Assembly: GCA_023254985.1 (NCBI GenBank)
Contig: JALRJT010000040.1
Coordinates: 1-11,424, forward strand
Source of the DNA: Ilumatobacteraceae bacterium
GTDB lineage: Bacteria; Actinomycetota; Acidimicrobiia; Acidimicrobiales; Ilumatobacteraceae
Reading direction: 5' to 3'
Length of the DNA: 11,424 nt
Part shown: piece by piece, positions 6,798 to 11,424 of the stretch
Numbering within the stretch: the stretch's first letter is position 1
Layout of the letters: each line of letters begins with the position of its first letter
Position numbers and translations under genes: made by a program
Notes under the pieces: model-generated
The model's database searches: none
The model's input: only the letters and a program-made list of their open reading frames with translations
What the model was told of the DNA's origin: nothing

Positions 6798-6918
6798 GAG
6801 TGTCGTCGGCGCTCATGCGCTCTGCGCGACGTGTTGCACGCCACAAGGCAAGCACGATCAGTGCAATTGGGCCTGCAACGAGCAGAATTTCATCCCAACC
6901 ACCTTGGTGAGCAAGCAC
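6784..6918 (-). CDS. Small single-span membrane protein, 44 residues
   Basis: This very short gene reads, on the minus strand from GTG 6918, MLAHQGGWDEILLVAGPIAL, continuing IVLALWRATRRAERMSADDT and ending PIDD before TGA. An outer-facing N-terminus containing H-Q-G-G-W-D-E leads into one hydrophobic helix (about residues 11-26). A basic stop-transfer patch (RATRRAER) and an acidic tail follow, so the expected topology is N-out, C-in. The GGWDE(I/F)LLV opening recalls small proteins I associate with actinobacterial genomes, but I cannot name a function. It accounts for almost all of the 161 bases between murA and the NifU-like gene. It overlaps the murA end by 14 bases and has a TACGAT -10 candidate exactly 6 bases before its GTG. 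A real gene is likely but unproven. Confidence 0.72.
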   Translation of the reverse strand: MLAHQGGWDEILLVAGPIALIVLALWRATRRAERMSADDTPIDD

Positions 6919-6923
6919 CCCCG

Positions 6924-6930
6924 TATCGTA
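6924..6930. promoter_or_regulatory. Symmetric bidirectional -10 core between the small membrane gene and the NifU operon
   Basis: The 7-base sequence TATCGTA contains TATCGT on the plus strand (6924-6929) and TACGAT on the minus strand (6930-6925), each four of six to TATAAT. The predicted minus start site falls on the GTG at 6918 (leaderless). The predicted plus start near 6936 gives the NifU operon a ~23-base leader carrying a good Shine-Dalgarno. The two inferred start sites are ~18 bases apart, the geometry expected when opposed -10 elements overlap by symmetry. This is inferred from sequence only. Confidence 0.45.
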
Positions 6931-6948
6931 GAGGCGTCAGCATGAACT

Positions 6949-6955
6949 GGAGGAA
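6949..6955 (+). promoter_or_regulatory. Shine-Dalgarno of the NifU-like gene
   Basis: GGAGGAA is the strongest ribosome-binding site in the window. The GGAGG part ends 5 bases before GTG 6959, and the whole element ends 9 bases before ATG 6965, so either start could be used. It contrasts with the other operon heads here, which lack a Shine-Dalgarno. It also lies inside a 6-codon frame (ATG 6942 to TGA 6960-6962) that overlaps the GTG start. Confidence 0.7.
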
Positions 6956-6958
6956 GTC

Positions 6959-7189
6959 GTGAGTATGCGCGTGCAGGTCGAGGAGACGATTGAAGTCATT
7001 CGTCCCGCGCTCCAGGCAGACGGCGGTGACATCGTGCTGAAGGACGTCGACGAGTCGACTGGCATCGTCACCGTAACGCTCGTCGGTGCCTGTGGCACAT
7101 GTCCCGCCTCCGACCAGACGTTGAAGGCGGGTATCGAACGCATCATGCGCGACCGCGTGGATGGCGTCACCGAAGTGGTGGCGGTGTAG
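6959..7189 (+). CDS. NifU-type C-terminal domain Fe-S cluster protein
   Basis: This 76-residue protein consists only of the NifU C-terminal (Nfu) domain, which holds a [4Fe-4S] cluster at a dimer interface and hands it to client apoproteins in the cytoplasm. The N-terminal part has the family pattern VEETIEVIRPALQADGGDI (7-25). The cluster ligands are Cys45 and Cys48 in ACGTCPAS, with the usual helix TLKAGIERIMRDRV behind them. The length matches stand-alone Nfu proteins. The start is GTG 6959 or ATG 6965 behind a strong GGAGGAA. meaB follows 3 bases after the stop, so this is the head of a four-gene operon. The cysteine desulfurase at 10408 could supply sulfur in the same pathway, but it is in a separate unit. 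Confidence 0.94.
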   Translation: MSMRVQVEETIEVIRPALQADGGDIVLKDVDESTGIVTVTLVGACGTCPASDQTLKAGIERIMRDRVDGVTEVVAV

Positions 7190-7192
7190 TTC

Positions 7193-8155
7193 GTGACGCG
7201 ACGGGTCACCGATCCCGCAGAACTTTTCTCGGCAGCACGCAGCGGTGATCGTCTCGCACGTGCGCGCCTGTTGTCGCTGATCGAGCGTGGAGGAGACGAT
7301 GCTCGAGCTATCGGGCGCCTCACATATCCGTTGAGCGGCTCGGCCTACACCGTTGGACTGACTGGTGCACCAGGAGCGGGTAAGAGCACGTTGACGAGTG
7401 CGGTCATTGCGCATCTCCGTTCACTCGGCTCGCCGGTCGCAGTGCTCGCAATCGATCCATCGTCGCCGTTCACAGGCGGAGCGATCTTGGGAGACCGAGT
7501 TCGTATGCAGGAGCACGCCACGGATGACGAGGTCTTCATCCGCAGTATGGCAACGCGGGGTCATCTCGGCGGTTTGTCGCTCGCAACCTCGGAGTCGATT
7601 CGATTGCTGGATGCGCTCGGATCGCCATGGATCTTGGTCGAGACTGTCGGTGTCGGTCAGGTCGAAGTGGAGATCGCTGGCAAGGCCGACACGACGGTTG
7701 TCGTCGTCAATCCGGGTTGGGGCGACGCAGTGCAAGCCAACAAGGCCGGGCTGATGGAAGTTGCTGACGTGTTCGTGATCAACAAGTCCGACCGCAAGGG
7801 TGCTGCGGAAACCCAACGCGACTTGGAGCAGATGCTCGACCTCTCCGATTTGGATGCCTCTGCGTGGCGACCACCGATCGTGCAGACGACTGCAACAGCA
7901 TCGACCGGCATCTCGGATCTGTGGAATGCGGTCCTCGCCCATCGCGAGTTTGCATCGCAGAGTGGGGAATTGGGCCGTCGACGCACGGTCAGATTGCGTG
8001 AAGAGCTTCGCGAGATCATCGAGCGTCGACTCGAAGACAAGGCAAGGGAGCTCTGCACTGGCACCCGTTGGGACACGCTGCAGGATGAAGTCCTGGAGCA
8101 CCGTGTCGATCCATGGAGCGCAGCCGATGAGATGTTGAAGGGAATCGGCGGGTAG
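7193..8155 (+). CDS. meaB: Methylmalonyl-CoA mutase-associated GTPase MeaB (ArgK-type G3E GTPase)
   Basis: This 320-residue cytoplasmic GTPase guards and reloads adenosylcobalamin in methylmalonyl-CoA mutase or a related B12-dependent acyl-CoA mutase. The P-loop GAPGAGKS is at 58-65, followed by the MeaB signature AIDPSSPFTGGAILGDRVRM (86-105). Next come IRSMATRGHLGGLS (116-129), the G3-region ETVGVGQ (150-156) and the base-specificity motif NKSD (197-200). The C-terminal arm (~265-320) is helical and charged, as in the dimerisation region of MeaB. The length is normal. The start is GTG 7193, 3 bases after the NifU-like stop, with no Shine-Dalgarno, so it is probably translationally coupled. 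The mutase subunits are not in this window. The older name ArgK (arginine/ornithine transport kinase) is considered a misannotation of this family. Confidence 0.95.
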   Translation: MTRRVTDPAELFSAARSGDRLARARLLSLIERGGDDARAIGRLTYPLSGSAYTVGLTGAPGAGKSTLTSAVIAHLRSLGSPVAVLAIDPSSPFTGGAILGDRVRMQEHATDDEVFIRSMATRGHLGGLSLATSESIRLLDALGSPWILVETVGVGQVEVEIAGKADTTVVVVNPGWGDAVQANKAGLMEVADVFVINKSDRKGAAETQRDLEQMLDLSDLDASAWRPPIVQTTATASTGISDLWNAVLAHREFASQSGELGRRRTVRLREELREIIERRLEDKARELCTGTRWDTLQDEVLEHRVDPWSAADEMLKGIGG

Positions 8156-8158
8156 GGG

Positions 8159-8833
8159 TTGTCGCGATTCACCACTGAACAACGCGACATCCTGAGCGCG
8201 AGCCTGACCCTGAGCACTGCAGTCGGCGTGTTCGCCATTGCCTTTGGCGTGCTATCTGTCAGTGCTGGCGCGTCAGTCGCACAGACCTGTGCGTTGAGCC
8301 TCTTGACCTTCACCGGTGCTTCACAATTCTCTGCGGTTGGCGTCATCGCTGGTGGCGGCTCACCGTCTGCTGCAGTCGGAGGAGCGTTGATGCTTGCGGC
8401 CCGAAATGCGATCTACGGGCTCGCTGTTGCGCCGCACATGAAGGGTTCGCTCGGTAAGCGACTGGTGACCGCGCACTTCGTCATCGACGAGACGACGGCG
8501 ATGATGTCGGCTCAGAACGACCCTGAACGGCGACGATTCGCATTTTGGTGGACGGCGATCCCGCTCTTCGTGTTGTGGAATCTTGGCACACTGGTCGGTG
8601 CACTGCTGGGAAATTCACTCGACGCGAGCGCCTTCGGCCTTGATGTGGCATTCTCTGCAGGTTTCGTGGCGATGCTCGCACCACACCTGGCTCGCAGGCG
8701 TGGCCGACAGGCGGCAGCACTCGGCGCGGTGATCTGCCTCGTCCTCATACCGTTCGTTCCAGTCGGACTCCCGATCCTGGCTTCGGGACTTGCAATCTTC
8801 ATCGGTGTGCGACCCGACGAGGAGAGACGCTGA
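8159..8833 (+). CDS. azlC: Branched-chain amino-acid exporter large subunit, AzlC family
   Basis: This 224-residue membrane protein of the LIV-E family is predicted to export branched-chain amino acids (and in some homologues other hydrophobic amino acids) together with AzlD. Hydrophobic stretches lie at about 10-36, 44-66, 70-92, 128-152, 160-174 and 187-216. They include the family-typical LLTFTGASQFSAVGVI (48-63), LMLAARNAIYGLAVAP (77-92) and, after a polar loop, HFVIDETTAMM. The start is TTG 8159, 3 bases after meaB; there is no alternative ATG or GTG near the N-terminus, and a weak G-rich stretch precedes it. The azlD gene follows 2 bases after the stop. The pairing and order match known azlCD operons, which makes the call secure; the exact substrate is inferred from family. 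Confidence 0.92.
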   Translation: MSRFTTEQRDILSASLTLSTAVGVFAIAFGVLSVSAGASVAQTCALSLLTFTGASQFSAVGVIAGGGSPSAAVGGALMLAARNAIYGLAVAPHMKGSLGKRLVTAHFVIDETTAMMSAQNDPERRRFAFWWTAIPLFVLWNLGTLVGALLGNSLDASAFGLDVAFSAGFVAMLAPHLARRRGRQAAALGAVICLVLIPFVPVGLPILASGLAIFIGVRPDEERR

Positions 8834-8835
8834 AC

Positions 8836-9135
8836 ATGTCGTGGGGCGTCGTGCTGTGGCTTTCTGCCGGGGCATATGTTTTCAAGGCATTGGGATTCGT
8901 CGGGCTCGGTTCCCGAAAGCTCCCAGCTGCACTCGAGCGTTGCCTGCTGCTCATCCCTGCAGCACTGCTCGCCGCCCTCGTCGTGAAGGACACGTTCTCT
9001 ACAGAGCAAGCACTGGTCATCGACGAACGGTCACTCGGACTAGCCGTTGCCTTGTTATGCGTGTGGCGCAAGCGCTCGCTCGTGTTCACGATCGTTGCTG
9101 CAGCAGCAACGACTGCACTCGTGCGCGCAATCTAA
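8836..9135 (+). CDS. azlD: Branched-chain amino-acid exporter small subunit, AzlD family
   Basis: This 99-residue protein has three or four hydrophobic segments (about 3-20, 34-50, 66-76 and 81-98), the size and topology of AzlD, the obligate partner of AzlC. Recognisable family features are the aromatic N-terminal helix (WGVVLWLSAGAYVFKALG), the basic SRKLPAALERCLLLIPAALLAALV and the short lysine/arginine loop before the last helix (WRKRS). ATG 8836 is preceded by AGGAG at 8820-8824, and azlC ends 2 bases upstream. It is the last gene of the operon. Its TAA overlaps the stop of the convergent SRPBCC gene by four bases, and no terminator hairpin is visible. Confidence 0.9.
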   Translation: MSWGVVLWLSAGAYVFKALGFVGLGSRKLPAALERCLLLIPAALLAALVVKDTFSTEQALVIDERSLGLAVALLCVWRKRSLVFTIVAAAATTALVRAI

Positions 9136-9581
9136 TTCGACCGCTCGACGATCTTTTTCAGTTGCTTCAAGTTGCGCCGCCAGATCGCGCCCATCACGAG
9201 CTTGCCGCCGATGATTTCGCCGAACCGTCCACCGAGCCACCAGGGAAAGCGGAGATCTTCGGACCACTCGAATCGTGTCGCGCGACCATCTTGTAACGGG
9301 GACAGCGTGAACGTGCCGGTTCCGGTCACGACGCCGACGTGGCGAACGCCCATCGCTCGTTGTGGCACCCACTCGGTGATTTCCATCTTGTCGGTCAGCG
9401 TGATTGGGCCAACTTTGGTGTCGCACAGGAACTTGGTGCCGACGCCTCGTGTCTGGGATCCCTCGAACCTGATCGCGACCGCATCTGCCATCCAATCGAC
9501 GTGACGCTCGACGGGTTCGACGATCTCCCACACACGTTCGGGGGATGCGGGGAGGTCAATACCGACGGTGATGCGAGCCAT
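9132..9581 (-). CDS. SRPBCC / START-like ligand-binding domain protein
   Basis: This 149-residue protein has the polyketide-cyclase/START-like (SRPBCC) pattern: a starting strand (ITVGIDLPASPERVWEIV) with the classic P-A-S-P-E-R-V-W turn, two short helices, and antiparallel strands (GVGTKFLCDTKVGPITLTDKMEITEW). A late F-E-W-S-E-D strand and a long amphipathic C-terminal helix (WRRNLKQLKKIVE) complete the helix-grip fold. Such proteins bind hydrophobic ligands in a cavity, and the ligand or reaction cannot be told here. It is predicted cytoplasmic, with no signal peptide. ATG 9581 sits 6 bases after a TACGGT -10 candidate, so it may have its own leaderless transcript although the methyltransferase lies only 24 bases upstream on the same strand. 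Confidence 0.87.
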   Translation of the reverse strand: MARITVGIDLPASPERVWEIVEPVERHVDWMADAVAIRFEGSQTRGVGTKFLCDTKVGPITLTDKMEITEWVPQRAMGVRHVGVVTGTGTFTLSPLQDGRATRFEWSEDLRFPWWLGGRFGEIIGGKLVMGAIWRRNLKQLKKIVERSN

Positions 9582-9587
9582 GGATCG

Positions 9588-9593
9588 ACCGTA
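9588..9593 (-). promoter_or_regulatory. Candidate -10 element of the SRPBCC gene
   Basis: On the minus strand TACGGT ends exactly 6 bases before ATG 9581. It fits only the TANNNT minimum, so it is weak by itself. It is listed because the spacing matches the MFS and small-membrane-gene candidates. It lies in the 24-base gap after the methyltransferase stop, and read-through from that gene is the alternative. Confidence 0.3.
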
Positions 9594-9605
9594 GTACGGA
9601 AAGTT

Positions 9606-10343
9606 TCAGCGTGCGTTGCCGTACACGCTGATATGTCGTGCACTGGAGTCATTGAGTTCGCTGCGGTCGTAGCCACCCCAGCGCTCGAGCAGGGAAAGAC
9701 CTGCCGACTTGGCCATGTCATCGACTTGTTCGACGTTCGCATAACGAACTTCCCAGTAACGTTCGCAGGCAAATCCGTCGCTGCGCTCTTCGTCGAACAT
9801 TCCCTCGATGATCTGTGTGTCGGGGTGAATGGTCGTGGTCGCAAAGACGCGGTCGTGGTCACTCGCCCGAATCACGCTCTTATTCATCTTCATGTCCTTG
9901 GGCTCGAATGGGATGAAACAATCGACAATGACGACGCCGTTCGGGGCAAGTCTCTGACCGGCGCGCCGCAGGCACTCGGTCTGCTCTTCGGCAGACATCA
10001 AGTTGAAGAGGGTGTTGTAGGGGAGGAACACCACTCCGAATGGGCCCTCTGGCATGTCGGCAACCATGTGTCCTCGTGTCGTCGTCAGACGATGGTTCGC
10101 CTTGACCTTCGGCGTGAGCTCCTTGAGCATGAGTGCAGAGTTGTCGATGCCGACGACCTCAAGGCCAGATTCGGCGAGTGGAATGGCAAGTCGGCCCGTG
10201 CCGACCCCAAGTTCCAAGACGCGATTCGACTGAGCGAAGTTCGACACGAATGAGACGACCTGATCGATGTCGTCGAGATCGTGATACCACTTGTCATAGA
10301 CGTCGGCAAAGACGTCGCCGTAGTCGCTGTTGGAAAATTCCAC
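9606..10343 (-). CDS. Class I SAM-dependent methyltransferase
   Basis: This 245-residue cytoplasmic enzyme has a class I methyltransferase Rossmann core. An N-terminal helical cap (YGDVFADVYDKWYHDLDDID) precedes motif I VLELGVGTGRLAIPLA (42-57). The acidic ribose-binding residue is Asp67 in VVGIDNS, motif II/III is HMVADMPEGPFGVVFLPYNTLFNL (92-115), and GVVIVDCFIP (136-145) is the strand after motif III. The C-terminal ~100 residues (RVFATTTIHPDTQIIEGMF onwards) form the substrate-side sheet common to small-molecule methyltransferases. The substrate is unknown. The start is GTG 10343, just downstream of an AATAAT element; another frame with ATG nearby is not this gene. The desulfurase gene diverges 64 bases away, and the SRPBCC gene follows 24 bases downstream. 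Confidence 0.9.
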   Translation of the reverse strand: MEFSNSDYGDVFADVYDKWYHDLDDIDQVVSFVSNFAQSNRVLELGVGTGRLAIPLAESGLEVVGIDNSALMLKELTPKVKANHRLTTTRGHMVADMPEGPFGVVFLPYNTLFNLMSAEEQTECLRRAGQRLAPNGVVIVDCFIPFEPKDMKMNKSVIRASDHDRVFATTTIHPDTQIIEGMFDEERSDGFACERYWEVRYANVEQVDDMAKSAGLSLLERWGGYDRSELNDSSARHISVYGNAR

Positions 10344-10348
10344 GCTTC

Positions 10349-10354
10349 ATTATT
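10349..10354 (-). promoter_or_regulatory. Candidate -10 element of the methyltransferase gene
   Basis: On the minus strand AATAAT matches five of six positions of TATAAT and ends 5 bases before GTG 10343. It lies within GGTAATAATG, the most A/T-rich spot in the divergent gap. A transcript from here would be leaderless or have one or two extra bases. No Shine-Dalgarno precedes the GTG. Confidence 0.42.
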
Positions 10355-10394
10355 ACCGCGAGGTGCGCCGACTCAACCCGTTTACCAAGCGCAC

Positions 10395-10400
10395 TAACCT
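10395..10400 (+). promoter_or_regulatory. Candidate -10 element of the cysteine desulfurase gene
   Basis: TAACCT ends 7 bases before ATG 10408 (4 bases before the adjacent GTG 10405). It fits TANNNT and the leaderless spacing seen at other operon heads in this window. No clear -35 hexamer lies at the standard distance. Confidence 0.35.
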
Positions 10401-10407
10401 TCTGGTG

Positions 10408-11424
10408 ATGGCCACGTATCTCGACCATGCAGCGACGACGCCGATGCGCAAGTCGGCGATCGAGGCGATGGCTCAGTTTCAGGATGTGGTGTACGCCAAT
10501 CCATCCGGATCGCACCGTTTCGCGCGCGAGGCGCGCAAGGCGATCGATGAGTCCCGCGACGAAGTCGCCAGCGTGCTCGGTTGCAAGCCCGGCGAAGTGA
10601 TCTTCACGAGTGGTGGAACCGAAGGTGACAATGCCGCGATCGTCGGAGCGCTCGGCAAGCACGGCGGGGTTTCGGTGTGCTCCAAAGCGGAACACCATGC
10701 GGTCCTGCATTGTGTGGAGCACCACGGCGGGATCGTCGTTGGCACGACGACGTCGGGAATCATCGACCTTGACGAACTCGAGAACGCCTTGCGCACTGCA
10801 TCACAAAAGGTTTCCGTCGTGTCGGTGATGGCGGTCAACAATGAGGTCGGTTCGATCACGCCGATGCGCCAAGTTGCCAAGGTCGTGCGTGAACACGCTC
10901 CTGATGCCGTCTTGCATACCGACGCGGTACAAGCGGCGTGTTGGGTCGACTTGGCAGAAATCACGCCGCTCGTCGATGTCATGACCTTGTCGTCACACAA
11001 GTTCGGCGGCCCGAAGGGGATGGGTGTGATGGTCCAACGCGCTGGTGTCGCACTCGAACCGTTGATTCTCGGTGGTGGCCAAGAACGTGATCGTCGAAGT
11101 GGAACGCACAACGTTGCGGGAATAGTTGCCACAGCCGTCGCATTGCGCGAGACGGCGAACACCCGCGTGGAGGAGACCGAACGCGTCACCAAATTGCGTG
11201 ATCGATTGGTCGACGATATTCGTGCGCAAGTCGTTGATTGTCTCGAGACCGTGCCTCGTGAAGAACGCGTCCCTGGTATCGCACACTTGTGTTTTGCGGA
11301 TGTGGAGAACGAGTCACTGTTGTTCCTGCTTGACGAACAAGACGTGTTTGCATCTGCAGCATCTGCGTGTGCGAGCGGCGCGATGGAGCCGTCACACGTT
11401 CTCGCCGCGATGGGAATCGAACGT
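10408..11424 (+). CDS. Cysteine desulfurase, IscS/NifS class V aminotransferase family (3' truncated by window edge)
   Basis: This PLP enzyme takes sulfur from L-cysteine as a persulfide for Fe-S clusters or tRNA thiolation. The 339 visible residues include the opening YLDHAATTP (4-12), FTSGGTEGDN (66-75), the PLP-stacking His96 in AEHHAV, Asp172 and Gln175 in HTDAVQ, and the Schiff-base lysine Lys198 in LSSHKFGGPKG. RRSGTHNVAG (229-238) follows. The catalytic cysteine Cys321 sits in an SACASG loop followed by EPSHVLAAMGI, matching group I (IscS-like) enzymes. The stop lies beyond 11424, probably about 30-50 residues on. ATG 10408 is preferred; the GTG directly before it would add one residue. 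In many bacteria this family sits upstream of mnmA, which would assign it to tRNA 2-thiouridine synthesis; the next gene cannot be seen. Confidence 0.95.
   Translation, partial: MATYLDHAATTPMRKSAIEAMAQFQDVVYANPSGSHRFAREARKAIDESRDEVASVLGCKPGEVIFTSGGTEGDNAAIVGALGKHGGVSVCSKAEHHAVLHCVEHHGGIVVGTTTSGIIDLDELENALRTASQKVSVVSVMAVNNEVGSITPMRQVAKVVREHAPDAVLHTDAVQAACWVDLAEITPLVDVMTLSSHKFGGPKGMGVMVQRAGVALEPLILGGGQERDRRSGTHNVAGIVATAVALRETANTRVEETERVTKLRDRLVDDIRAQVVDCLETVPREERVPGIAHLCFADVENESLLFLLDEQDVFASAASACASGAMEPSHVLAAMGIER

Noticed and set aside
9339..10253. A 304-codon plus-strand open frame across the SRPBCC and methyltransferase genes.
   Set aside because: Both minus-strand products have clear family motifs, and the plus frame has none.
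1..11424. Mobile elements, CRISPR arrays, tRNA/rRNA genes, toxin-antitoxin or defence genes.
   Set aside because: I saw no transposase or integrase motifs, no spaced direct repeats, no structural RNA signatures and no recognisable defence proteins. The content is housekeeping and metabolic.

Overview
The window looks like a compact, GC-rich actinobacterial chromosome segment, probably from an Ilumatobacter-like lineage of the class Acidimicrobiia; the class assignment is inference. The clues are the F-type ATPase tail (atpD-atpC) close to murA, as in mycobacteria and Streptomyces, a MurA with Asp in place of the fosfomycin-target Cys (a form known in Mycobacterium), a class II fructose bisphosphatase (GlpX), many GTG/TTG starts, and -10-like hexamers directly upstream of start codons, which suggests leaderless mRNAs. 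I see no phage, IS, CRISPR, tRNA, rRNA or defence genes. This is core chromosome, not an island.

Layout. (1) Plus strand, 2-1530: end of ATP synthase beta, the epsilon subunit, and a short-chain dehydrogenase that follows closely. (2) Minus, 1539-2531: glpX. (3) Plus, 2588-4258: three overlapping genes for a very acidic protein made of two homologous ~53-residue repeats, a protein with a C-terminal J-domain, and a KANL3/Tex30-like alpha/beta hydrolase. (4) Minus, 4244-5521: an MFS transporter. (5) Plus, 5544-6797: murA. (6) Minus, 6784-6918: a 44-residue single-span membrane protein. (7) Plus, 6959-9135: a tight four-gene operon for a NifU-type Fe-S protein, the G-protein chaperone MeaB, and the AzlC/AzlD branched-chain amino-acid exporter pair. 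(8) Minus, 9132-10343: a SAM-dependent methyltransferase followed by a SRPBCC/START-like protein. (9) Plus, 10408 to the window end: an IscS/NifS cysteine desulfurase cut off by the window edge.

The genes serve central functions: ATP synthesis, gluconeogenesis, peptidoglycan precursor synthesis, Fe-S/sulfur metabolism, B12-dependent mutase support and amino-acid export. No intergenic stretch reaches 100 bases. All four convergent junctions abut or overlap, with no visible hairpin terminator. The points most worth checking are the Asp-type MurA, two divergent junctions where opposing -10 hexamers overlap, the recurrent -10-to-start-codon spacing, the uncharacterised acidic-repeat/J-domain/hydrolase operon, and the conserved-looking 44-residue membrane protein.
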